A model generated the notes under the pieces. The model did no database searches and had not been told where the DNA came from. It worked only from the letters and a program-made list of their open reading frames with translations. Shown here piece by piece: positions 52,947-62,051 of a stretch of 64,000 nucleotides of DNA. The translations under genes were made by a program, and so were the position numbers. Location: contig NZ_JAMOHY010000001.1 of NCBI RefSeq assembly GCF_024448695.1, positions 388,051-452,050 on the forward strand, in the 5' to 3' direction. How positions within the stretch are numbered: position 1 is the first letter of the stretch; each line of letters opens with the position of its first letter. This stretch comes from Stutzerimonas stutzeri (lineage in GTDB: Bacteria; Pseudomonadota; Gammaproteobacteria; Pseudomonadales; Pseudomonadaceae).

Positions 52947-55592
52947 ATGCAAGATCTCGATCCCGTCGAAACCCAGGAATGGCTGGACGCCCTCGAATCC
53001 GTACTCGATAACGAAGGCGAAGAGCGAGCGCACTACCTGTTGACCCGGATGGGTGAACTCGCCACCCGTACCGGCACACAGCTGCCCTACGCCATCACCA
53101 CGCCCTACCGCAACACCATCCCAGTCACCCACGAAGCGCTGATGCCCGGCGACCTGTTCATGGAGCGGCGCATCCGCTCACTGGTCCGCTGGAACGCGCT
53201 GGCGATGGTGATGCGCGCAAACATCAAAGACCCCGACCTGGGCGGCCATATCTCCACCTTCGCCTCCAGCGCGACGCTCTACGACATCGGCTTCAACTAT
53301 TTCTTCCAGGCCCCCAACGAAGAACACGGCGGCGACCTGATCTATTACCAGGGCCACGCCTCGCCCGGCATCTACGCGCGCGCCTTCCTCGAAGGTCGCC
53401 TGAGCGAAGACCAGATGAACAACTTCCGCCAGGAAGTCGATGGTGGTGGTCTGTCGTCCTACCCGCACCCGCACCTGATGCCCGATTTCTGGCAATTCCC
53501 CACGGTATCCATGGGGCTGGGTCCGATCCAGGCGATCTACCAGGCACGCTTCATGAAGTACCTGGAGAACCGCGGTTTCATTCCCGCCGGCAAGCAACGC
53601 GTGTGGTGCTTCATCGGTGACGGCGAGTGCGACGAGCCGGAAACCCTCGGCGCGATTTCCCTGGCCGGGCGTGAAAATCTCGACAACCTGATCTTCGTCA
53701 TCAACTGCAACCTGCAGCGCCTCGATGGTCCGGTACGCGGCAACGGCAAGATCATTCAGGAGCTGGAAGGCAACTTCCGCGGTGCCGACTGGAACGTGGT
53801 CAAGGTCGTCTGGGGACGCCTGTGGGACCCACTGTTCGCCGCCGACCATGACGGTCGCATGCAGCGCCGCATGGACGAAGCCATCGATGGCGAATACCAG
53901 AACTACAAAGCCAACGACGGCGCCTATGTGCGCAAGCATTTCTTCGGCGCCGACCCGGAGCTGCTCAAGCGCGTCGAGAAGCTGTCCGACCAGGAAGTCT
54001 GGAACCTCAATCGGGGCGGCCACGACCCCTACAAGGTGTATGCGGCCTACCATCAGGCGGTCAATCACAAGGGCCAACCCACCGTCATCCTTGCGCACAC
54101 GATCAAAGGCTACGGCACCGGTGCGGGTGAGGCGAAGAACATCGCCCACAACACCAAGAAGGTCGATACCGAAAGCCTGAAGAAATTCCGCGATCGCTTC
54201 AACATCCCGATCGACGACTCGCAGCTGGAAGAACTGCCCTTCTACCGCCCTGCCGAAGACAGCGTGGAAATGCGCTACCTGCGCAAATGTCGGGAAAAAC
54301 TCGGCGGTTCGCTGCCTCAGCGCCGGCCCAAGAGCTTCAGCATTCCGACGCCTCCGCTGGAAACGCTGAAAGCCGTGCTTGACGGCTCTGGTGAGCGCGA
54401 GATCTCCACCACTATGGCCTTTGGCCGAATTCTCTCGCAGCTGATCAAAGACAAGGATCTGGGCAAGCGCATCGTGCCGATCCTCGCCGACGAGGCGCGC
54501 ACCTTCGGCATGGAAGGCATGTTCCGCCAGCTGGGCATTTACTCCCCTGTTGGGCAGCTGTACGAGCCGGTCGACCGCGATCAGGTGATGTACTACCGCG
54601 AAGAGAAAAACGGCCAGATCCTCCAGGAAGGCCTCAACGAAGCCGGCGCCTTCTCCTCGTTCATTGCCGCCGGTACCGCCTACAGCAACTACAACCAGCC
54701 GATGCTGCCGGTCTACATCTTCTACTCGATGTTCGGCTTCCAGCGTATCGGCGACCTGGCCTGGGCAGCGGGCGATGCGCAGACGCGCGGCTTCCTTCTG
54801 GGCGGCACCTCCGGGCGCACCACGCTGAACGGCGAAGGCCTGCAGCATGAGGACGGCCACAGCCACATCCTCGCCAGCACCATTCCCAACTGCCGCAGCT
54901 ATGACCCCACCTACGGCTACGAGCTGGCGGTGATCATGCATCACGGCATGCACGAGATGATGGAGCAGCAGAAGAGCGTCTACTACTACATCACCGTAAT
55001 GAACGAGAACTACCAGCAGCCGGCCATACCAGAGGGTGTCGAGGACGGCATTATCAGGGGTATGTACCTGCTCGAAGAAGCCAAGGGCGACTTCAAGCAC
55101 CGCGTGCAGCTGATGGGTTCGGGCACCATCCTGCTGGAAGTGCGTGCCGCCGTGGATATCCTCGCCAAGATGGGTGTGGGCGCCGATGTCTGGAGCGTTA
55201 CCAGCTTCAACGAACTGCGCCGCGACGGCCTGGCAGTGGATCACTGGAACCGCCTGCACCCAACGGAAGAGCCGCGCAAGAGCTATGTCGAACAGTGCCT
55301 GGCAGGACGTGAAGGTCCGGTCATCGCCTCCACCGACTACATGAAGCTGTTCGCCGACCAGATTCGCCAGTGGGTTCCTTCACGTGAATACCAGGTGCTG
55401 GGCACCGACGGTTACGGTCGCAGCGACTCGCGGCGCAAGCTGCGTGATTTCTTCGAAGTCGATCGCCGCTGGGTCACGGTCGCCGCGCTGCAGGCGCTGG
55501 CCGATCGCGGCGCCATTGAGCGCAAGGTGGTGGCCGAGGCCATCGTCGAGTTCGGGATCGACCCCGAGAAGCGCAATCCTCTGGATTGCTGA
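52947..55592 (+). CDS. aceE: Pyruvate dehydrogenase E1 component
   Basis: AceE decarboxylates pyruvate with thiamine diphosphate and loads the lipoyl groups of AceF. The 881-residue homodimeric E1 shows HISTFASSATLYDIGFNYFF, GHASPGIYARAFLEGRLSE, the thiamine diphosphate motif FIGDGECDEPETLGAISLAGRENLDNLIFVINCNLQRLDGP (landmarks GDGECDEPE and NCNLQRLDGP), and the C-terminal GADVWSVTSFNELRRDGLAVDHWN. ATG 52947 has GGAG in front. It forms an operon with aceF, 27 bp apart. Confidence 0.96.
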   Translation: MQDLDPVETQEWLDALESVLDNEGEERAHYLLTRMGELATRTGTQLPYAITTPYRNTIPVTHEALMPGDLFMERRIRSLVRWNALAMVMRANIKDPDLGGHISTFASSATLYDIGFNYFFQAPNEEHGGDLIYYQGHASPGIYARAFLEGRLSEDQMNNFRQEVDGGGLSSYPHPHLMPDFWQFPTVSMGLGPIQAIYQARFMKYLENRGFIPAGKQRVWCFIGDGECDEPETLGAISLAGRENLDNLIFVINCNLQRLDGPVRGNGKIIQELEGNFRGADWNVVKVVWGRLWDPLFAADHDGRMQRRMDEAIDGEYQNYKANDGAYVRKHFFGADPELLKRVEKLSDQEVWNLNRGGHDPYKVYAAYHQAVNHKGQPTVILAHTIKGYGTGAGEAKNIAHNTKKVDTESLKKFRDRFNIPIDDSQLEELPFYRPAEDSVEMRYLRKCREKLGGSLPQRRPKSFSIPTPPLETLKAVLDGSGEREISTTMAFGRILSQLIKDKDLGKRIVPILADEARTFGMEGMFRQLGIYSPVGQLYEPVDRDQVMYYREEKNGQILQEGLNEAGAFSSFIAAGTAYSNYNQPMLPVYIFYSMFGFQRIGDLAWAAGDAQTRGFLLGGTSGRTTLNGEGLQHEDGHSHILASTIPNCRSYDPTYGYELAVIMHHGMHEMMEQQKSVYYYITVMNENYQQPAIPEGVEDGIIRGMYLLEEAKGDFKHRVQLMGSGTILLEVRAAVDILAKMGVGADVWSVTSFNELRRDGLAVDHWNRLHPTEEPRKSYVEQCLAGREGPVIASTDYMKLFADQIRQWVPSREYQVLGTDGYGRSDSRRKLRDFFEVDRRWVTVAALQALADRGAIERKVVAEAIVEFGIDPEKRNPLDC

Positions 55593-55619
55593 TGCTGCGT
55601 GCGCACAGGAGAACCTATC

Positions 55620-57305
55620 GTGAGTGAAACCATACGCGTACCCGACATCGGCAGCGGTGAGGGTGAAGTAATCGAATTGTTCGTCAAGGTCGGCGACCGT
55701 ATTGAAGCCGACCAGAGCATCCTGACGCTGGAGTCGGACAAGGCCAGCATGGAAATCCCCGCGCCGAAAGCCGGCGTGGTGAAAAGCCTGAAGGTCAAGA
55801 TGGGCGACCGTCTGAAGGAAGGCGACGAACTGCTGGAGCTGGAAAGCGAAGGCGCCGAAGAACCTGGCCCGGCAGCCGAAGCAACTGCCGAGCCAGCAGG
55901 CGCGGCCACTGGCGGCGCCGCGGATGAAACCGAAGCATCAACAGCCCCCGGCGATGACGCCCCTTCGGCCTCCGCCGAAGCACCTGCTGGCGACAGCGTG
56001 GAAGAGGTACGGGTCCCGGACATCGGTTCCAGCGGCACCGCGGGCGTCATCGAGGTGATGGTCAAGGTCGGCGACACGGTGGAGGCAGAGCAATCGCTGA
56101 TCACCCTGGAATCCGACAAGGCCAGCATGGAAATCCCGGCACCCAAGGCCGGCGTTGTTGAAAGCCTGGAAATCAAGGTTGGCGACCAGGCCAAGACTGG
56201 CGACCTGATCCTGCGATTGAAGGTGGCCGGCGCAGCGCCAGCCAAGGCTAAACCGCAGGCCGCAGAAGCCAAAAAGGCCGATGCGCCCGAGGAAGCCGTT
56301 CCGCAGCAGTCTCTTGCGCCGAACAAGCAGGGCGTGCCGGAGGCCGAAGCCGCCACCAAGGCGCCACCCGTGGTCAGCGGGCCAAGCAAGGCCGGCGCCA
56401 GGGTTCATGCCGGTCCGTCGGTACGTCTGACCGCACGCGAGCTTGGTGTTGAACTGGCCGAGGTCAAGGGCACAGGCCCCAAAGGTCGTATCCTCAAGGA
56501 AGACGTCCAGGCTTACGTCAAGACCATGCTGCAGCAGCGCAAGGACACCGGAGAAGCGACTGGCGGTGCAGGCATTCCGCCAATCCCGACCGTGGACTTC
56601 AGCCGTTTCGGTGAAATCGAAGAAGTGCCGATGACGCGCCTGATGCAGGTCGGCGCTGCCAATCTGCATCGCAGCTGGCTCAACGTGCCGCACGTGACCC
56701 AGTTCGAGTCAGCCGACATCACCGAGCTGGAAGCCTTCCGCACCGCGCAGAAGGCCGTGGCGGAAAAGGCCGGAGTCAAACTCACCGTACTGCCGCTGCT
56801 GCTCAAGGCTTGCGCGCACCTGCTCAGGGAGCTGCCGGACTTCAACAGTTCGCTGGCGCCGAGCGGCAAGGCGCTGATCCGCAAGAAGTACGTGCATATC
56901 GGCTTTGCCGTGGATACGCCGGATGGCCTGATGGTCCCGGTGATTCGTGACGTGGACCGCAAGAGCCTGCTGCAACTGGCCGGCGAAGCGGCGGCCCTGG
57001 CTGAGAAAGCGCGCAACAAGAAGCTTTCGGCAGATGAAATGCAAGGCGCCTGCTTCACCATTTCCAGTCTCGGGCACATTGGCGGCACCGGCTTCACGCC
57101 GATCGTCAACGCGCCGGAAGTGGCGATTCTGGGTGTCAGCAAGGCGACCATGCAGCCCGTATGGGATGGCTCGGCCTTCGAGCCGCGCCTGATGCTGCCG
57201 CTATCGCTGTCCTATGATCACCGCGTGATCAACGGGGCGGCGGCGGCACGTTTCACCAAGCGCCTCTCCGAGCTGCTGGCGGACATTCGTACCATCCTGC
57301 TGTAA
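55620..57305 (+). CDS. aceF: Dihydrolipoyllysine acetyltransferase (pyruvate dehydrogenase E2)
   Basis: AceF is the core of the pyruvate dehydrogenase complex. The 561 residues hold two lipoyl domains (lysines in SDKASMEIPAPKAGVV near residues 40 and 165), joined by Ala/Pro/Glu-rich linkers, a peripheral subunit-binding domain (SVRLTARELGVELAEVKGTG and GRILKEDVQAYV, near residue 270-310) and the catalytic domain ending in LSLSYDHRVINGAAAARF with the active-site His. Start is GTG 55620 with AGGAGAA seven bases before it. The two near-identical lipoyl repeats are real. A strong terminator follows. Confidence 0.96.
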   Translation: MSETIRVPDIGSGEGEVIELFVKVGDRIEADQSILTLESDKASMEIPAPKAGVVKSLKVKMGDRLKEGDELLELESEGAEEPGPAAEATAEPAGAATGGAADETEASTAPGDDAPSASAEAPAGDSVEEVRVPDIGSSGTAGVIEVMVKVGDTVEAEQSLITLESDKASMEIPAPKAGVVESLEIKVGDQAKTGDLILRLKVAGAAPAKAKPQAAEAKKADAPEEAVPQQSLAPNKQGVPEAEAATKAPPVVSGPSKAGARVHAGPSVRLTARELGVELAEVKGTGPKGRILKEDVQAYVKTMLQQRKDTGEATGGAGIPPIPTVDFSRFGEIEEVPMTRLMQVGAANLHRSWLNVPHVTQFESADITELEAFRTAQKAVAEKAGVKLTVLPLLLKACAHLLRELPDFNSSLAPSGKALIRKKYVHIGFAVDTPDGLMVPVIRDVDRKSLLQLAGEAAALAEKARNKKLSADEMQGACFTISSLGHIGGTGFTPIVNAPEVAILGVSKATMQPVWDGSAFEPRLMLPLSLSYDHRVINGAAAARFTKRLSELLADIRTILL

Positions 57306-57320
57306 CTGTCAAAGCCAGAC

Positions 57321-57358
57321 AAAACGCCGCATACCCTCACGGGATGCGGCGTTTTTTT
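57321..57358 (+). terminator. Rho-independent terminator of aceE-aceF
   Basis: AACGCCGCAT and ATGCGGCGTT form the stem around an eleven-base loop, followed by seven T. It starts 16 bases after the aceF stop. Confidence 0.92.
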
Positions 57359-57386
57359 GGTTTATGCCCCTGTTGACTCGCCTGTC

Positions 57387-57406
57387 GGGTCGGTGAAGCG
57401 TGACCC
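57387..57406. repeat. Hairpin, GGTGAAGCGT loop (copy 2)
   Basis: GGGTC and GACCC flank the same ten-base loop as in 24939-24964, with arms changed on both sides so that pairing is kept. Confidence 0.7.
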
Positions 57407-57495
57407 TGCGACTGCGGTGTTATTGACGGAAGCGCCTTCGGCGATTCCATCCTACGAATCCACGTAACTGCACAGCGCCCCATATTTTGTAGCCT

Positions 57496-57517
57496 GTATT
57501 AGCCGAAGGCGTAATAC
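57496..57517. repeat. REP-like hairpin, GCC-GGC core (copy 4)
   Basis: GTATTA and TAATAC flank GCCGAAGGCG. It lies 24 bases after the end of the secreted-protein gene. A GGAAGCGCCTTCGGCGATTCC relative stands just before it at about 57430. Confidence 0.7.
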
Positions 57518-57541
57518 GGGTTTCCAAAGCCGGAATACTGG

Positions 57542-58066
57542 TCAACCCTTCTGCAGATTGCGGAACAGGAAGGACAGGGCCTTGGCCAGCTCTTCGGCGC
57601 CTTTGGGGTCACGCAGGATGGTCAGCCAGGGCTCGCCGCCCGGTCGGGCGAATGTGCAGATAACCCCCTGCGGCGGGCATTGATACTGCACATAGGGGTC
57701 CATTCCGAATACCGAAAAACTGCGGTTGCGCACTGCCATCTTGCCGGACTCATCGCGCCGCTCTTCACGAATGCGCAGTTCGCCCGGCGCGCCGGCTTCC
57801 AGCTGATAGCGCAGATCCTGCGGATTGGCCTGACCCACCTGATAGGCCGCCCGCAGCCCATAGGTTTCAAGCAGGGCATTGCCATGGGCAAGCAGTGCTG
57901 TGCGCTCGTCAGCGGTCAGATAGAGGGCCTTGAGTTCTGTCAGGTATTTCCCCGGCTCGTCGGAACTCAGCGTATTGGTTTCAGCCGCCTGCAAGGGAAT
58001 GCCGATGCCCAGGAAAACCGCGAGAACCAGTAACTTCGAAAGCCGACTTGTCAGTCCCTGCTGCAT
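57542..58066 (-). CDS. Secreted protein of unknown function
   Basis: A 174-residue protein with a clear signal peptide: basic start (MQQGLTSRLSK), hydrophobic core LLVLAVFLGIGIPL and a likely cut after LQA-A near residue 28. The mature part contains two cysteines (QCPPQGVICTF) that may form a disulphide and ends in an amphipathic helix (KGAEELAKALSFLFRNLQKG). I know no function. The same neighbour stands before dipA in other Pseudomonas as far as I recall. It is divergent from dipA with 108 bp between the two starts. Confidence 0.78.
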   Translation of the reverse strand: MQQGLTSRLSKLLVLAVFLGIGIPLQAAETNTLSSDEPGKYLTELKALYLTADERTALLAHGNALLETYGLRAAYQVGQANPQDLRYQLEAGAPGELRIREERRDESGKMAVRNRSFSVFGMDPYVQYQCPPQGVICTFARPGGEPWLTILRDPKGAEELAKALSFLFRNLQKG

Positions 58067-58174
58067 GATGCACCCTTGCCGTCATTGATTGGATTCAGCC
58101 ACGCAAGCGCCTCGGGGCGCATACGCCGCAGCTGGTCAGAAGACTCCCGCAGCATACTGGAAGCAAACCGCTCG

Positions 58175-60841
58175 ATGAAAATACATACCGATGCCGCCAG
58201 CCGTTTGGCGACCGAGGTTGTGACGCAGTTGCCAGTGCCCTCAAGGCTGGGAATGCTGCGTTTCGAGCGTCTGAACGAGTCCAGCTGGGCCTTGCTGTAT
58301 CTCGACCCGGCCTGCGAACGCTATCTGGATCAATCTGCAGAGGACCTTTGCTCACTGATCGACTCGCCCTACGCCTGCCTGATGGAACCTCCGGTACGCC
58401 TGCACCTGCACGACATCGTTCAGGCCCAGCTGGCCAGCCACGGTCATTACTCCATCCGCTATCGCCTGCATGCCGCCGGCGGGCCGGTGAACATGCTGGA
58501 GATCGGCGAGACCTGTCAGCAATTCGGACGAGAGCTGATACGCGGCTACCTGATCGTCGAGCAGCCAACAACCTCCGAAGCTGCCGCGCCACAGGCACTA
58601 CCGACAGCAGTGCTGGATTTCCACCAGCAGACCCAGGACCATCACCTGGAGCACCTGATCCGCTCGCGCGCGCAGCAGAACCTGATCGTCCGCCTGGCTC
58701 GGCACCGTTACAGCTCGTCCAATCCACAGCTCGAAGCCGCACAGCTGATCACCCAGGCTGCCTGCGAAGCCTACGGCGTTGCCCGAGCCGCCATCTGGCA
58801 ACTGAATGGAAACAGGCTGGAAGCTATCGCAGCCTACCGGCGCGACAACGACAGCCACGAGTACCCGTCGGCACTGGACATGTCGCTCTACCCTCGTTAC
58901 CTGCAAGCGCTGCACAGCGAACGTGCGCTTGACGTGACGAACGTGCGCGAAGATCCACGCACCCAGGAGCTGGCCGAGAGCTTCTTCAAGCCCCGAGCAA
59001 TCACCTCCATCCTGGATGCGACCATCCGGGTAGGCGGTGAGGTGACTGGCGTACTCTGTCTGGAGAACGCCGGCAATCAACGTGTCTGGCACCCCGATGA
59101 AATCGCTTTTGCCGGCGAACTGGCCGATCAGTACGCGCAGGTACAGATCAACCAGCAACGACTCAGCGCCACCCATACGTTGCACCTGTTCCAGCGGGCG
59201 GTCGAACAGAGCGCGAGCGCCTTCATCCTGGTTGATCGCGAGGGTGTCGTCGAATACGTCAATCCGAGCTTTACCTCCATCACCCAGTTTTCCGCAGATG
59301 AAGTCCGGGGGCGCCCTCTGGCCGAACTGACGGCGCTGGAAAACCTCAGCAGCCTGCTGTTCGATACCTCTTCCACCCTGGCGCAGCACAACAGCTGGCA
59401 AGGCGAGTTCCACAGCCGCCGCAAGAACCTGGAACCCTATTGGGGGCAACTGTCGATCTCCAAGGTGTTCGCCGAAAGCGGCGAACTGACGCATTACATC
59501 GGCATCTATGAAGACATCACGAACAGCAAGCTGGCTCAGCAGCATATCGAGCGGTTGGCTTATACCGACAACCTGACCAGCCTTGCCAACCGCCCCTTCT
59601 TCATCGGCAGGCTTGAAGAGCGCTTCACCAACGGCAAGCAACCCCGGCTCTGCCTGATGCTGGTCGATATCGACAATTTCAAACGCATCAACGACAGCCT
59701 TGGCCACCAGACCGGCGACAAGCTGCTGAGCAGCCTGGCCCGCCGTCTGCGCAATGGCCTCAGCCGCGACGGCGTCCTCGCACGTTTCGCCAGCAACGAG
59801 TTTGCCCTGCTGTTCGACGATATGGGGCTGGAAGAAGGGCAACGTCTTGCCAACCAGGTGCTCAGCACCCTCGACAAGCCTCTGTTCGTCGATAAACAGC
59901 TGATCAGCGTCAGTGGCTCGCTGGGCCTGGCCTGCTCTCCCCTGCACGGCAACGATCCGGAAACACTGATGAAGCATGCAGGGCAAGCCCTGCACAAGGC
60001 CAAGGCAAACGGCAAGAATCAGGTGCAGGTGTTCACCGAAGCGCTGCACGCCGAGGCCAACTACAAGCTGTTCCTGGAAAACAACCTGCGCCGCGCGCTG
60101 ACGCAGGACGAGCTCGAAGTTTTCTACCAGCCCAAGCTGTGTTTGCGCACGGGCAGATTGCAAGGCCTGGAAGCGCTGCTGCGTTGGCAGCACCCTGAAA
60201 AAGGCATGATCCGCCCCGATCAGTTCATCGGGGTTGCGGAAGAAACCGGGCTTATCATCCCAATCGGCAAGTGGGTCGCCCGCGAGGCCTGCCGCACAGG
60301 CGTACAACTGGCGGCGCTGGGCCTTGGCACACTGCAGATCGCCATCAATCTGTCGCCCAAACAGTTTGCCGATCCCGACCTGGTCAACTCCATCGCCACC
60401 ATTCTGCGCGAAGAGCAACTGCCACCCGAGCTTCTGGAACTGGAACTGACCGAAAGTCTCCTGCTCGATGCCACTGAAGAAACACGCCAGCAACTGCTCG
60501 GCCTCAAGGCGCTTGGCGTGACGCTGGCGATGGACGATTTCGGCACCGGCTATTCGTCGCTGAGCTACCTGAAAAAATTCCCTATCGACGTGATCAAGAT
60601 CGACCGGAGTTTCATCAAGGACATTCCCGGCAATCAGGACGACATGGAGATCACTTCGGCCGTAATCGCCATGGCGCGCAACCTGCGTTTGCAGGTGGTT
60701 GCAGAGGGTGTCGAGACCACCGAACAGCTGGCCTTCCTGCGCCACCATCGCTGTGATATCGGCCAGGGTTATCTGTTCGACAAACCGATTCCCGGCACCC
60801 AGCTGATCGAAGCCCTGCGACGTTATCCGCGCTGGGCCTGA
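58175..60841 (+). CDS. dipA: Cyclic-di-GMP phosphodiesterase with PAS, GAF, GGDEF-like and EAL domains
   Basis: DipA breaks down c-di-GMP and affects biofilm dispersal and motility in P. aeruginosa. The 888 residues carry an N-terminal PAS-like part, a GAF domain (about residues 180-335), a PAS domain ([29 protein letters not shown] region, about 340-455; landmark [15 protein letters not shown]), a GGDEF domain whose motif is ASNEF (539-543) and so should not make c-di-GMP, and an EAL domain with EALLRW at 666-671 and [16 protein letters not shown]. The EAL active site is intact. I use ATG 58175; the open frame to 58076 needs a TTG and overlaps the divergent gene's leader. Confidence 0.92.
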   Translation: MKIHTDAASRLATEVVTQLPVPSRLGMLRFERLNESSWALLYLDPACERYLDQSAEDLCSLIDSPYACLMEPPVRLHLHDIVQAQLASHGHYSIRYRLHAAGGPVNMLEIGETCQQFGRELIRGYLIVEQPTTSEAAAPQALPTAVLDFHQQTQDHHLEHLIRSRAQQNLIVRLARHRYSSSNPQLEAAQLITQAACEAYGVARAAIWQLNGNRLEAIAAYRRDNDSHEYPSALDMSLYPRYLQALHSERALDVTNVREDPRTQELAESFFKPRAITSILDATIRVGGEVTGVLCLENAGNQRVWHPDEIAFAGELADQYAQVQINQQRLSATHTLHLFQRAVEQSASAFILVDREGVVEYVNPSFTSITQFSADEVRGRPLAELTALENLSSLLFDTSSTLAQHNSWQGEFHSRRKNLEPYWGQLSISKVFAESGELTHYIGIYEDITNSKLAQQHIERLAYTDNLTSLANRPFFIGRLEERFTNGKQPRLCLMLVDIDNFKRINDSLGHQTGDKLLSSLARRLRNGLSRDGVLARFASNEFALLFDDMGLEEGQRLANQVLSTLDKPLFVDKQLISVSGSLGLACSPLHGNDPETLMKHAGQALHKAKANGKNQVQVFTEALHAEANYKLFLENNLRRALTQDELEVFYQPKLCLRTGRLQGLEALLRWQHPEKGMIRPDQFIGVAEETGLIIPIGKWVAREACRTGVQLAALGLGTLQIAINLSPKQFADPDLVNSIATILREEQLPPELLELELTESLLLDATEETRQQLLGLKALGVTLAMDDFGTGYSSLSYLKKFPIDVIKIDRSFIKDIPGNQDDMEITSAVIAMARNLRLQVVAEGVETTEQLAFLRHHRCDIGQGYLFDKPIPGTQLIEALRRYPRWA

Positions 60842-60995
60842 GAGTGGAGCAGCCGTCAGCCGGGCTTTAGAGGCTTCAGTGTTCGGGAAAGCCTGCCAGT
60901 TGAACGCGGCACGCTACAAGGCTCGTTTGGCTTTCACGATTCTGTCGCCGAATAAATTCGCCCTGCCGACCAGGGCCCTGAAACCGAGTATCGCC

Positions 60996-61676
60996 ATGAC
61001 CCTGCGCTCACACTCACAGATTCTGGTTCACAAACAGTCTCTACCGGAGACGGAACAGGCCCTGCCAGGCCGCGCAACTGCGGTTCAGGTTCCTGCTGCC
61101 CATTTCGTTAACGGTAATCCACTGCAGCCGCCGTTTCCCGCACACTTGCAGCAGGCAGTGTTCGCCATGGGTTGTTTCTGGGGTGCGGAGCGGCGTTTCT
61201 GGCAACAACCGGGTGTCTGGACGACAGCTGTAGGCTATGCCGGCGGCATCACGCCCAATCCCAGCTACGAGGAAGTCTGCTCGGGCCTGACCGGCCATAC
61301 GGAAGCCGTGCTGGTGGTCTTTGATCCGCTACAGATCACTTACCGCGAACTGCTCAAGCTGTTCTGGGAAGCCCACAACCCGACCCAGGGCATGCGTCAG
61401 GGTAACGACATCGGCACCCAGTACCGCTCTGCCATCTACTGTTTTGACAGCGAACAACTGACACAGGCAAAACGCTCTCAGGAATGCTTCCAGGCCCGGT
61501 TGAATGAGCATGGCTTCGGCCCAATTACGACCGAGGTCGCCGAAGCACCAGTCTTTTATTACGCCGAGTCATATCATCAGCAATATCTGGCCAAGAACCC
61601 CGGCGGCTATTGCGGGCTTGGTGGTACGGGAGTCTGCATGCCGCCTCTGGGGATCGATCCACAGTCAGCCCCCTGA
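60996..61676 (+). CDS. msrA: Peptide methionine (S)-S-oxide reductase
   Basis: MsrA repairs oxidised methionine. The 226-residue protein has [20 protein letters not shown] with catalytic Cys60, [27 protein letters not shown], and the C-terminal [16 protein letters not shown] with the recycling cysteines. About 50 residues precede the core, as is usual in Pseudomonas. I use ATG 60996; a longer frame from 60879 is not supported by a ribosome site. Confidence 0.94.
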   Translation: MTLRSHSQILVHKQSLPETEQALPGRATAVQVPAAHFVNGNPLQPPFPAHLQQAVFAMGCFWGAERRFWQQPGVWTTAVGYAGGITPNPSYEEVCSGLTGHTEAVLVVFDPLQITYRELLKLFWEAHNPTQGMRQGNDIGTQYRSAIYCFDSEQLTQAKRSQECFQARLNEHGFGPITTEVAEAPVFYYAESYHQQYLAKNPGGYCGLGGTGVCMPPLGIDPQSAP

Positions 61677-61742
61677 TAGTTGAATCGCAGGTGCCGATTC
61701 GAATGACCAGCGCCAGCTTTGGCAAAAGCGGATAAAGAAAAC

Positions 61743-61758
61743 CCCGCCGTAGCGGGGC
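61743..61758. terminator. Stem-loop, probably a bidirectional terminator
   Basis: CCCCGC and GCGGGG close a CGTA loop. On the minus strand the stem is followed by TTTTCTTT, good for the acyl-CoA dehydrogenase transcript. On the plus strand the T run is short. Confidence 0.65.
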
Positions 61759-61923
61759 CTTTGCAGACTGAATCCGACATCCCTGATATGCGCCATCCTG
61801 GCGCCATTCCTGCGAGCATCCGTATTGTTGTCTGCGCTTCCCTGCGCGGCGTCCGTAGTGGCAGAAGACTACCTATGACCTTCATGACGCAGTAGTAGCC
61901 AACCGCACCGCGCCTTGTAAGCC

Positions 61924-61963
61924 ATTACTTACAGGGTGGATTTACAACCAACCTGTAAGTAAT
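61924..61963. repeat. 12-bp inverted repeat
   Basis: ATTACTTACAGG at 61924-61935 and CCTGTAAGTAAT at 61952-61963 with 16 bases between. Purpose unknown; it lies 3' of both neighbouring genes. Confidence 0.7.
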
Positions 61964-62051
61964 TCACCACAAATGGCACCGATTTATGACTGGATGCCAA
62001 GGTTTATTGTTCCCGAAGGTGGCCAATTAATCTCAATGTGCCTTGATGTTT

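Larger units (their letters stand above)
61677..62051. other. Spacer between convergent msrA and acyl-CoA dehydrogenase
   Basis: A 375-bp spacer with no credible gene. It holds a terminator-like stem at 61743 and a perfect 12-bp inverted repeat at 61924-61963. Confidence 0.6.

Noticed and set aside
53178..55259. Open frame of 693 codons antisense to aceE
   Set aside because: It lies wholly within aceE on the other strand. High GC and strong codon bias produce long antisense frames; there is no ribosome site or family likeness.
55620..56230. Internal duplication in aceF as an assembly error
   Set aside because: Two lipoyl domains in tandem are normal in this E2 family, and the copies differ in sequence.
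58598..60748. Open frame of 716 codons antisense to dipA
   Set aside because: Shadow of dipA with low-complexity Gln/Arg-rich translation and no family likeness.
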